Assembly: GCA_002709045.1 (NCBI GenBank)
Contig: PAPJ01000045.1
Coordinates: 1 to 64,000, forward strand
Direction: 5' to 3'
DNA from: Planctomycetaceae bacterium
Lineage (GTDB): Bacteria > Planctomycetota > Planctomycetia > Pirellulales > Pirellulaceae
Length of the DNA stretch: 64,000 bases
Within the stretch, counting starts at the first letter, position 1. Each line of letters starts with the position of its first letter. The position numbers were made by a program, and so were the translations under genes. The notes beneath the pieces were generated by a model. It had not been told where the DNA came from, made no database searches, and worked only from the letters and a program-made list of their open reading frames with translations. Shown here one piece after another: positions 55,955 through 63,912 of the stretch.

Positions 55955-57526
55955 ATGAAAACATTTATGGTGATCCTGCTGATGCTCGCCAGCACAGTTA
56001 TTGTTGCCGGGGAACGCCCTAACTTTATTATTGTTTATGTGGATGATCTGGGTTGGGCTGATACTTCAGTTCCGATGATGCTCAGTGACCCAGAATCCAA
56101 AAGTGACTTTAATCAGACGCCTAATCTTGAGAAGCTGGCGGCTCATGGAATGATCTTTTCCAATGCATATGCCCCTGCTCCGACATGCACACCTTCCCGA
56201 AAAAGCATTCAATTTGGAAAAACACCGGGACGTCTGGGTTACACGTTTGTGCATGATGTGCTGGCCCTGCAAAAGAAGCTGTCCTGGAAAGATGAAGTTT
56301 CCATGGCTGATGTTCTGAAGGCCGCAGATCCGGATTATATCACTGCGCATTTTGGGAAGGGCATGAGTGGTGATCGGATGGACACGATTGGGTATGACAT
56401 AACTGATGAGATTGACGGGAATGCCACGAATGATAATTTCCATGGCGAGTATCACAGTATTAAAGATCGTGAACCACTGCCACCACATAATCCTAAACGC
56501 ATGGCAACACTGCAAAAGAGTTCGGTTGAGTTTATTCAGGAGTATGGTGGAAAGCGTCCGTTTTTCATGATGGTCTCTCACTATGCTGTCCATGTCCCGC
56601 ATGCGGCTCGAGCAGATTTGATAGAGAAATATCGCAAGTTGCCGCGCGGGAAGTATCTGCAGGATGAGGATTATTTACCTGCAAACCAGATTTCAGAAAG
56701 TCGCAAAATTAGTCACTGGCGACTGCAGTATGCAGCGATGCTCGATGAAGTGGATCAGGGCCTTGGTGTGATAATGGATGCCGTTGAGAAGGCAGGGCAA
56801 GTTGATAATACGTTCATTATTTTTACCTCGGATAACGGTGGTGGTTTGAATCCCAATGGGGCATTGCGCGGAGGTAAAGCGAATCTCTATGAAGGTGGTT
56901 TGCGCGTGCCTTTTGTTGTCACAGGACCGGGAGTACGAACGGGAGTCCAGTGTGATGTGCCGGTTAATCAATGGGATTTATTGCCGACGTTACATGATTA
57001 CTCGGAAAGTGAAGAAAAATTGCCTGAAGATATAGATGGGGGTAGCTTACGTCCGGTGTTTGAATTTGGAAACGATGCCGGGGTGGAACGTCCTGTCAAA
57101 GGTTTTGTTTATCACTATCCCTGCTACTTTGCCCCACCGCTGACAGTGATTCGCCTGGGTGACTATAAATTGATGGAGCATCATCTGACGGGTGAGAAGA
57201 AATTGTTCAATGTGGCAACGGACTATTACGAACAGCAGAATCTTATCAGGGATTTTCCGCAGAAAGCTGCCGAATTAAAAGCCGTAATGGATCGTTATCT
57301 GGAGGAAATTGATGCTGAAGACGTTCAGGACGTTTATCAGGCTCGTTTTGCCGAACTGGATCGTTTTGAAAAGGGCGCAATTGAGCAACATAAGAAACGA
57401 ATTGAACGAGCTGCCGGTGACAAGAAGCAGATTGCTGAAGCCAACCTTTGGTTGCAGGAACAGTTGGAACGATTTGATCGCAATCGAAAAGAATGTCGTG
57501 CTAACATGCAGGGAAAGACCTTTTAG
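55955..57526 (+). CDS. Secreted arylsulfatase
   Basis: 523 residues from the ATG at 55955 with a signal peptide (FMVILLMLASTVIVAGERP); an upstream frame from 55892 is less likely. NFIIVYVDDLGWADTSVP holds the metal Asp pair, CTPSRKSIQFG the formylglycine motif, and FTSDNGG the second metal site. The last ~50 residues are a charged helix. It lies 74 bases after DUF1501 on the same strand and probably shares the transcript. Confidence 0.93.
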   Translation: MKTFMVILLMLASTVIVAGERPNFIIVYVDDLGWADTSVPMMLSDPESKSDFNQTPNLEKLAAHGMIFSNAYAPAPTCTPSRKSIQFGKTPGRLGYTFVHDVLALQKKLSWKDEVSMADVLKAADPDYITAHFGKGMSGDRMDTIGYDITDEIDGNATNDNFHGEYHSIKDREPLPPHNPKRMATLQKSSVEFIQEYGGKRPFFMMVSHYAVHVPHAARADLIEKYRKLPRGKYLQDEDYLPANQISESRKISHWRLQYAAMLDEVDQGLGVIMDAVEKAGQVDNTFIIFTSDNGGGLNPNGALRGGKANLYEGGLRVPFVVTGPGVRTGVQCDVPVNQWDLLPTLHDYSESEEKLPEDIDGGSLRPVFEFGNDAGVERPVKGFVYHYPCYFAPPLTVIRLGDYKLMEHHLTGEKKLFNVATDYYEQQNLIRDFPQKAAELKAVMDRYLEEIDAEDVQDVYQARFAELDRFEKGAIEQHKKRIERAAGDKKQIAEANLWLQEQLERFDRNRKECRANMQGKTF

Positions 57527-57591
57527 TCCGATTAGCCTTGCCTGCCACTGTTCGTTTTTTCCCTGATATCTCGGGCTTTGTCAGTGTTTGT

Positions 57592-58080
57592 CTAGCGGTT
57601 CAGTTGCCATATGGTGATGTTGAGAATCATCGCGAAACTCACCCAGACGAAATAGGGAATCAGGAGTTTGGCTGCAGTTCTTGATTTGTTCCTGAATGTG
57701 ATAATCGTCAGCAGGATGGCCAGCCAAAGAAACAGAATTTCCACCGCGGCAGCGGCTGGATTATTCCAACCGAAGAACAAAACTGACCACAGACTATTTA
57801 ACAGTAGCTGGATACCAAACCAGCCGAATGCACTGCGGGCGTTCTTGATGCCATGATCTCGCCAAACAATCCAAATAGCTGTTGCCATCATAGAAAAAAG
57901 AATGGTCCAGACAGGAGCAAACAGCCAATTGGGCGGAGTCCATGCCGGCTTGACTATCTCGGCGTACCAATTGGGAATTTGAGGGGTTGTTGTCAAACTA
58001 CCAATCGCGGCTGCAGAGAAGCACACCAAGAAGGAAATAAATAGTCCGGCTGCGAGTTTTAGATTTGAATATTTTTGCAT
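57592..58080 (-). CDS. TspO/MBR-family membrane protein
   Basis: Protein of 162 residues with five transmembrane helices. PQIPNWYAEIVKPAWTPPNW and LFAPVWTILFSMMATA are the TspO signatures, followed by ALFAxxxxNxxWSxxFF-like LLNSLWSVLFFGWNNP. TspO binds porphyrins and other hydrophobic ligands and is linked to stress responses. It starts 36 bases after phnX on the same strand, so it may be the last gene of the phosphonate operon; a functional link is not known. Confidence 0.93.
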   Translation of the reverse strand: MQKYSNLKLAAGLFISFLVCFSAAAIGSLTTTPQIPNWYAEIVKPAWTPPNWLFAPVWTILFSMMATAIWIVWRDHGIKNARSAFGWFGIQLLLNSLWSVLFFGWNNPAAAAVEILFLWLAILLTIITFRNKSRTAAKLLIPYFVWVSFAMILNITIWQLNR

Positions 58081-58116
58081 TGAACTCGAACCCCTCGGTT
58101 TTTCTTTGCCGGATAC

Positions 58117-58944
58117 TTAGAGCTCGTAGTGATTCGGACAGTAACCCGATTCCATCGCCGCGTCAATCTTTCGCAATTCCTGTTCGATCTGTTCGACGGA
58201 ATTGATGACAAGGTGTGCACCGGCGTTCCTGAATTGTTCACTAATCTCACTGGTGCGCGTATTTAGTTCATCCGTAGCAATGGCGCGAATTTCATCTGCA
58301 GAAAGTCCTAACAGATTACCTGTTTGTGTTATACCAATAGTCCAACAACCGGCGTTAATACCTGCTTCCACGCCAAGAATGGTGTCATCCACTTTGACGA
58401 TGTTTTGCATGGGGAATACATCTAATTGCTTCGCTGCTTCGAAAAGCAAATAGGGGGCAGGTCGTCCTCTGGGAGCATCTTCCGCACAAAGGGTGATGTC
58501 TGGTTCATAACCCTGCTCTTTCGCTTTTATTTTGACATCGATCATAAGCTCTCTTGTATAACCGGTTGAAGAACCGATCTTCAGCCCCATTGCTCTACAG
58601 GTATCGGCAGCCTCGGCAGCTCCATCAATTAACTGACTGTGGTTTCTCAGAGTTTCTTTCTGCAGCGGAAGAAATTGCTCATACATCTGATCGATGTCTT
58701 GTTCTTGACAGTCCCGACCAAATTTTGCAAGCCACTGATTGCTAACATCGGGCATTTGTGTAATCGCTGCAATATGCTCTCGTTTGGCCATCCCCATAGG
58801 TTCTCTGGCCTGGGCGAAAGAGATTTCAATTCCCTGGCGTTTAAATATTTCGACAAAGACGATTGCCGGCGCACGACTCCCGTGATCGATCATCGTACCC
58901 GCCCAATCAAAGACGATTGCTTTGATGTGTTTTAAATGATTCAT
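58117..58944 (-). CDS. Phosphonoacetaldehyde hydrolase (phosphonatase)
   Basis: HAD-superfamily enzyme of about 275 residues from the ATG at 58944; an upstream start at 58959 would overlap the FAD gene. Nucleophile Asp13 is in VFDWAGTMIDHGS, and Lys54 in EPMGMAKREHI is the cap-domain lysine that forms the Schiff base with the aldehyde (Lys53 in Bacillus, from memory). GSSTGYTRELM, GRPAPYLLFE and VKVDDTILGVEAG complete the family. It cleaves phosphonoacetaldehyde to acetaldehyde and phosphate. It starts 4 bases after the FAD oxidoreductase gene. No PhnW transaminase is present in the window. Confidence 0.95.
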   Translation of the reverse strand: MNHLKHIKAIVFDWAGTMIDHGSRAPAIVFVEIFKRQGIEISFAQAREPMGMAKREHIAAITQMPDVSNQWLAKFGRDCQEQDIDQMYEQFLPLQKETLRNHSQLIDGAAEAADTCRAMGLKIGSSTGYTRELMIDVKIKAKEQGYEPDITLCAEDAPRGRPAPYLLFEAAKQLDVFPMQNIVKVDDTILGVEAGINAGCWTIGITQTGNLLGLSADEIRAIATDELNTRTSEISEQFRNAGAHLVINSVEQIEQELRKIDAAMESGYCPNHYEL

Positions 58945-58948
58945 GTAA

Positions 58949-60073
58949 TTACCTATCATTCCAATACTTGTTTGCTAAACCAAAAGACATAGTCATCCCG
59001 GCACCTCCTGTGCCAACAAACAATGACACGGACTCATTGATATCTTCTTCATAAACGGGAAGATCAGGATGTTTGGCATAGATACCATGCCATTTCTCCT
59101 TAATGGTCCAATCATTAAGACGAATAACCTTTTTAAGTTCTCTTATCATTAGCTCATCGATTTCTATTTTGTCAAATGGACTAATGTTTTCTCCGTATTC
59201 ATGAGAATCCCCCAGAATGACCTCGCCTGAACTGAATTGTGATGCCATCACGTGAACGCCGAATTTATCCAGTTCCGGAGCTTGTCGGGCAATTCTGTTT
59301 TTTAACATTTCAAGCGAAGGGCAGCAGTTAAATGAGGTGTAATGACGTAGTGTCAGACCGCTGGCGATATGCGGTATATTTTCTGGTAACGGTTTCGCCT
59401 GTGCTACGGAACGCAGCATCTGAAGCTTACAGAGGACCAGATTGGATTTTGCAAAGTGCTCAGGATAAAGAGTATTTAGATCACTACCACTGCAGATGAT
59501 TATTTTACCTGCATTCCACCTTTGATTATTGGAAGAAAGCATTTCATTACCATCAACGGAAGTAATCAACGTCTCAAAGTGAAACTGAACAGAGAATTTC
59601 TCTGCTAACCATCTTCGGATTCTTTCAGCTGCTGTTCTTGGATCCACCCGTAGTTCGGTGTCAGAATACATTCCACCCAGCAGACCTTCCGGATTCACCA
59701 ATGATGATCTTTGGCAGATTTCAGCGGGTGAAATCAATTCAGCAGCGTGTGTTTGCTGATTGACAAACTCCTGCAGTACTTGCATTTCATCTTCATTGTG
59801 TGCCAGATGAATAGAACCGCATGGCTCTACATCGAGAGCACCGGCATCTCCCAGCTCAAGCCAGAATTCCCGGGAGCGATTTGCTATTTGATAGAGTTCT
59901 TCAGCAGGCTGTCCGATAGGCCAGATCATTCCAAAGTTTCGGACGGTGGCTCCCTCAGCAACCGAAGTCTTTTCAAAAACGATCACTTTATAACCGTTTC
60001 GCGCCGCCATCCAGGCCTGAGCAAGTCCAACGATGCCGCCGCCGATGATTGCTACGTCATAATCAGTATCCAT
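58949..60073 (-). CDS. Phosphonate-cluster FAD-dependent oxidoreductase (TIGR03364-like)
   Basis: D-amino-acid-oxidase-type flavoenzyme of 374 residues. GGGIVGLAQAWMAARNGYKV is the FAD motif; VRNFGMIWPIGQ and the C-terminal FVGTGGAGMTMSFGLA are typical of the family linked to phosphonate operons. From memory, enzymes of this kind (PbfC/PbfD) oxidise 2-aminoethylphosphonate or N-methyl-2-aminoethylphosphonate to phosphonoacetaldehyde. With PhnX beside it and no PhnW, this enzyme would replace the transaminase. It ends 4 bases before phnX and starts 6 bases after the HD gene. Confidence 0.88.
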   Translation of the reverse strand: MDTDYDVAIIGGGIVGLAQAWMAARNGYKVIVFEKTSVAEGATVRNFGMIWPIGQPAEELYQIANRSREFWLELGDAGALDVEPCGSIHLAHNEDEMQVLQEFVNQQTHAAELISPAEICQRSSLVNPEGLLGGMYSDTELRVDPRTAAERIRRWLAEKFSVQFHFETLITSVDGNEMLSSNNQRWNAGKIIICSGSDLNTLYPEHFAKSNLVLCKLQMLRSVAQAKPLPENIPHIASGLTLRHYTSFNCCPSLEMLKNRIARQAPELDKFGVHVMASQFSSGEVILGDSHEYGENISPFDKIEIDELMIRELKKVIRLNDWTIKEKWHGIYAKHPDLPVYEEDINESVSLFVGTGGAGMTMSFGLANKYWNDR

Positions 60074-60079
60074 GGTGCT

Positions 60080-60637
60080 TTACAAACTTGCTCTTTCAAG
60101 AAAATCGATGTAATAATCCAATAAGGGAGTCTCTAATTCTGGATCTTTTGCCAGATCATCCCAGATTCGCAACCGAATGGCATCCCGCCAGTGAGTGTGT
60201 GACTTAAACTCCATTAATTCCTCCACTGACATCCTACCACCTTGTAATTCAAGACTGGTGATTGAGGCTTCACTTAATTTAGAGTTATACGATCTATCTG
60301 TACTACATAAAAAACGCTTGGCCTGCACATGCAGCTTAATAGGTTCAGTTACGGCTAACGGAAAAAGTGAAGACAACGAACTTTCTGCTGCAGTTTCATG
60401 AAAATCGTCAACACCAAGATCGGGGGCATCGTCAGGTAAATCATGCAGCAGATGCCCAAAATCATGGAGTAACGCGGCTACAACAAGTTCTGCCGTGCTA
60501 TTCTCTTTTTCGGCCAGTTGTGCTGTCTGTAGTGCGTGTTGAAGTTGTGTAACATCTTCACCGCCGTATTCGGAATCTCCCCGTTTTTTGAATAGCTCGA
60601 TGATTTCAGATACGTTTGAGATTGTCCACCGACTCAT
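60080..60637 (-). CDS. HD-domain mixed-valent diiron oxygenase (PhnZ/TmpB-like)
   Basis: Protein of 185 residues matching the phosphonate-associated HDIG family (TIGR03276-like). The PhnZ-type residues fall at the same numbers as I recall them: Tyr24, Glu27, His34, His58, Asp59, His62, His80, His103 (104 in PhnZ) and Asp161. Tyr24/Glu27 form the substrate gate; the His/Asp set binds two irons. PhnZ and TmpB cleave the C-P bond of 1-hydroxy-2-aminoethylphosphonate or its trimethyl analogue, releasing phosphate and glycine or glycine betaine. The needed 2-oxoglutarate hydroxylase (PhnY/TmpA) is not in this operon. Its ATG overlaps the alcohol dehydrogenase stop by 4 bases. Confidence 0.9.
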   Translation of the reverse strand: MSRWTISNVSEIIELFKKRGDSEYGGEDVTQLQHALQTAQLAEKENSTAELVVAALLHDFGHLLHDLPDDAPDLGVDDFHETAAESSLSSLFPLAVTEPIKLHVQAKRFLCSTDRSYNSKLSEASITSLELQGGRMSVEELMEFKSHTHWRDAIRLRIWDDLAKDPELETPLLDYYIDFLERASL

Positions 60638-61704
60638 GGTTTTATCATCACTCGTATTGGTTTTTCGCGAAGTGCATAGTCCACTGCTGAGTTGATGTTC
60701 TCTAAAGAATAGGATCGGGAAACTAACTGCTTAAATGGATACTGTTCGGAATTCGTGATCAGGAATTCGACGGCTGTGTGAAGGTCTTTGGGATGGTAGT
60801 TATGCACCCCCACCAGGCGGATAAGATTGCGGACAAGAAACTCAGGATCAATGCTTAACATTGGGCTGGGCGTGACCGAACCTACCAGAACAACCGTGCC
60901 ACCAATTTGGGTATGTGGAATACTTTGCTCGATTGCTTCCGAGACTCCGGAGAAATCCAATAGGACATCAAAGCGTTCGCCGAGCACGGACGTATTCTCA
61001 ATTACCTGTGTCGCTCCAAAATCAGGAGCCAACTTACGACGTTGTTTGTCCGGTTCAATAACTGTGATTTCGCGAGCGCCAAGTGATTTTGTATAGGCTG
61101 TTGCTGTGAGCCCAAGCATCCCGCCACCAATGATCAATACATTCCGTTGATGGAATTCAGGAACCTCGCGACATGCAGCTACAACTGTAGCGGTAGCACA
61201 ATTGGCCGGGCAAAGCACTTCATCGGCGATGTCGTTGGTTAAACGCAATAGAGATGAAGTTGAAGGGAGAAGAATGTATTCAGCAAATCCACCTACGAAT
61301 CCGGATTCACCGTCAAAGACCTCGTGTCCATATTTCCGCAGCGTTGTACATTTTTGAGGTAAGTCTGATCGACAGCGACTGCATTCACCACAACTCATGC
61401 AAATGGCCCAGGTAACCCGGTCTCCATTTCTGATAGGCGTGCCGTTTAAGTCGTTAATACTTTCTGAACCCTGAGAAATAACATGGCCGATTATCTCGTG
61501 TCCAAGAATCGTAGGTGTTTTTTCATCCCGATTGCCGTTAATGGTGTGTAGGTCACTGCCGCAGATCGTACAGGCAGAGACTTTCAACAACAGTTCACCA
61601 ACATTGGGAGTCGGAATGCGATGCTGCTGCAAATGAAGAGGACTCCCGGGTCTTTCGAAGACTGCTGTCCGGCAGGTGGCAGCTTCCTCATGTGATTGGT
61701 TCAT
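60634..61704 (-). CDS. Phosphonate-associated zinc alcohol dehydrogenase (TIGR03366-like)
   Basis: MDR-family enzyme of 356 residues. ACTICGSDLHTINGN and ILGHEIIGHV supply the catalytic zinc; CMSCGECSRCRSDLPQKC is the structural zinc loop; IIGGGMLGLTATAYTKSLGA is the NAD-binding motif. This family recurs in phosphonate operons, where it may oxidise or reduce an aldehyde or alcohol intermediate such as acetaldehyde or a phosphono-alcohol. It overlaps both neighbours by 4 bases. Confidence 0.87.
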   Translation of the reverse strand: MNQSHEEAATCRTAVFERPGSPLHLQQHRIPTPNVGELLLKVSACTICGSDLHTINGNRDEKTPTILGHEIIGHVISQGSESINDLNGTPIRNGDRVTWAICMSCGECSRCRSDLPQKCTTLRKYGHEVFDGESGFVGGFAEYILLPSTSSLLRLTNDIADEVLCPANCATATVVAACREVPEFHQRNVLIIGGGMLGLTATAYTKSLGAREITVIEPDKQRRKLAPDFGATQVIENTSVLGERFDVLLDFSGVSEAIEQSIPHTQIGGTVVLVGSVTPSPMLSIDPEFLVRNLIRLVGVHNYHPKDLHTAVEFLITNSEQYPFKQLVSRSYSLENINSAVDYALREKPIRVMIKP

Positions 61705-63011
61705 GACAACTCTTCCGCAAGATATGAATTTTTATCAGCTGGTGCTTCCTCTACTTGCTGCTCCTTGGAAAAGGCACGTTTGAAATAGCTCCAGGCAATA
61801 AGTAAACAGATGATTGAGAGTATAGCCAACAGATAAAGTGTATTTTGAAATAAGCCAAGTTTGTTAGGATTTAAATTCAATGATTCTCTGATTGCGAGGA
61901 GCATAATGTAGCCTAAATATCCGATGGAATCTGCTATATACATAAGAAAGACTAGGTTGCCCTTGAGTCTGGAAGCGGCAATCAGTCGCTCAAACACTGT
62001 TGTGTGGAATGCAACATAAGGAATGTATAGCCCAATGCCTGAAAACACCATAAAGATAAGTGGACTCAGAAAGCCCTGCTCCTGACTGACAGTGATTCCA
62101 ACGAGCAGTACAAACGACAATACCATCGCTAAGAAGGTTATACGAAGGGCGTGGATGTTATTGCGTACAAGAATCGCAACGGCATTGAGTAGCGTTACTA
62201 TGACCATAACGATTGTTTCGGACACGGCATAGACAGATGGCTCGTCGTTGACGCCAAGGCCCTGCCAGATTTCAACACCAAAATGATCCCGAAAGCTTCG
62301 CATGATCGTTAAGGATACGTAGACAGTGAACAGTAACGAAAGTCCTACCCAATAGGCCTTAAAAAATGTCCAGCGATCGTTACTTGTCATTGCACTTCGT
62401 TCACTTCGCTGTTCGATATCTGAACTGCTTGGTGGCGGAGTCTTCTGAAGTACCCAAACAGAAACCAGTAATGGAGCAAGGAACAGGATTCCGGTAATCG
62501 CCGGCATTAAGAATTCATCGATACCCTGAACCTTAATCAACCATCGTCCAATTGATTTCACGACGCCGGAGGACATGATAAAACTAGCACACAGAATTGC
62601 TGCGAGAGCTTCAGTCGTCGTACGGCCTTCGAGATATGATAGCACCAGTCCAAAGACCATACCCAGAGGAAGTCCGTTTAGGAAAAGGGCAACAACCTTG
62701 ATTTCATTTGGAACGACAGCGAATAAAACCAAGCCACATTCGGCGATTCCAATCAGAATTAATAGTGCAACCGCCCGGTATTTGCGATCAAGCTCGGAAA
62801 CCAACTTAATACCGATAACTTTCGACGTCATGTAACCAAGAAGCTGGGAAATGATCAGGATGGCTTTGAGTTGATATCCGAATGCTTCTTGATCTTTAAA
62901 CTCCGCTGCAGTAAACGGTTGGCGAAACGCATACATGCAAAAGTAAACAGAGAATGCAGCAGCGGCTGCTAGACAAAGACTTTTTCTGCTCGTACTTGAT
63001 TGCTTGCTCAT
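61701..63011 (-). CDS. DUF5690-like MFS transporter
   Basis: Integral membrane protein of 436 residues with about 12 hydrophobic segments. It opens LCLAAAAAFSVYFCMYAFRQPF. The line YVAFHTTVFERLIAASRLKG and the Phe/Arg-rich FRDHFGVEIWQGLG fit DUF5690, a major-facilitator family seen in planctomycete and related phosphonate clusters. It likely imports a phosphonate or exports a product. It overlaps the alcohol dehydrogenase gene by 4 bases. Confidence 0.82.
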   Translation of the reverse strand: MSKQSSTSRKSLCLAAAAAFSVYFCMYAFRQPFTAAEFKDQEAFGYQLKAILIISQLLGYMTSKVIGIKLVSELDRKYRAVALLILIGIAECGLVLFAVVPNEIKVVALFLNGLPLGMVFGLVLSYLEGRTTTEALAAILCASFIMSSGVVKSIGRWLIKVQGIDEFLMPAITGILFLAPLLVSVWVLQKTPPPSSSDIEQRSERSAMTSNDRWTFFKAYWVGLSLLFTVYVSLTIMRSFRDHFGVEIWQGLGVNDEPSVYAVSETIVMVIVTLLNAVAILVRNNIHALRITFLAMVLSFVLLVGITVSQEQGFLSPLIFMVFSGIGLYIPYVAFHTTVFERLIAASRLKGNLVFLMYIADSIGYLGYIMLLAIRESLNLNPNKLGLFQNTLYLLAILSIICLLIAWSYFKRAFSKEQQVEEAPADKNSYLAEELS

Positions 63012-63026
63012 AAATCCCGGTTGACG

Positions 63027-63716
63027 TTAAGGGATTGCCTGAAACATCTGATGAATAATCAATTCGTCGTCACTTAGTTTAATTTGCAGGTCAAAGAATC
63101 CGGCACCACGAGCGATATGCGGAAAAGAGACAGAATAATTCTCGCCTTGCCTGCGAAAACTCATTGGCTTATCCCAGGAAATTTGTTCGAAGTTTTCCTG
63201 TCGGACTGCCGGCTCCACCGTGTAATTCGGTTCCAGCAATCTCTGCAGGAGTTTCTCAGCCTCTTCCAGAGTCAGCCCTTGTATTGTTCGCACTCGATAT
63301 TCCTTTTTCCCTACCTTGAGAATAGTTTCCTTGCGCGTGGTGGGTTTGCCGGCCCAAAATTCACCAGTTCGCAGATCGTCCTTTCGAGGTCCTTCGTTTG
63401 GGTGCCACCATTTTTTATAGCTGATACTTAAAATCTGACTGGTAACTTTACGACCCTCGATCTGTTCCGTACTCTGGATCTGAATACCGCGAGCGTCGCT
63501 TGGCAGAAGGTAATAGGTAGAGATTTTTGCTACCTTCTTAATCCCTCGCTGAGCTGCCAAATCCAACACGATTTTTTCTTGCGATTTTGTCAGTACTGCA
63601 CCAGCAACATAATCGGTCTCAATTTTGTTTTTCCCTGCCGCTGAAGCTGTAAAGGGTTGAGAGATTCCCAGAAAAACTGCACAGGATAAGTAGATTCCCA
63701 ATTGTTGTTTGTTCAT
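63027..63716 (-). CDS. Secreted protein of unknown function, first gene of the phosphonate operon
   Basis: Protein of 229 residues with a signal peptide (LSCAVFLGISQPFTASAAGK). The mature part is mixed alpha/beta: VLTKSQEKIVLDLAAQRGIK, SISYKKWWHPNEGPRKDD, TIQGLTLEEAEKLLQRLLEP, FFDLQIKLSDDELIIHQ. I recognise no domain. It ends 15 bases before the MFS gene and is clearly part of the operon, so it may be a periplasmic phosphonate-binding or processing protein; that is inference from position only. Confidence 0.75.
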   Translation of the reverse strand: MNKQQLGIYLSCAVFLGISQPFTASAAGKNKIETDYVAGAVLTKSQEKIVLDLAAQRGIKKVAKISTYYLLPSDARGIQIQSTEQIEGRKVTSQILSISYKKWWHPNEGPRKDDLRTGEFWAGKPTTRKETILKVGKKEYRVRTIQGLTLEEAEKLLQRLLEPNYTVEPAVRQENFEQISWDKPMSFRRQGENYSVSFPHIARGAGFFDLQIKLSDDELIIHQMFQAIP

Positions 63717-63912
63717 TGGTTTTGCTATTCCTAATATATAAGGGTATGCCAGTCTTAAAATTGTGGCATAAATCCATTTAAATAAACTAACACAAGACAG
63801 GTAAAATTTATAAATCTGGACTCGGAAAAATGCGAGGATATAATATCTAAGATCAACAATTTGATGAACATTACCGGGACAAAAGTCCCCGAAAAAATAG
63901 TTTGAATTGATA
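63717..63912. promoter_or_regulatory. Divergent promoter region of the phosphonate operon
   Basis: AT-rich region between the start of the secreted unknown gene (minus) and a partial gene (plus). A TATATATTAG-like stretch on the minus strand about 20-25 bases before the operon could serve as a -10. A small hairpin GGGAC-AAAA-GTCCC is at 63876-63889. I could not find a convincing Pho box. Confidence 0.35.

Noticed and set aside
63717..63912. Pho box for phosphate control of the phosphonate operon
   Set aside because: No pair of well-matched direct repeats with the right spacing could be found by eye.
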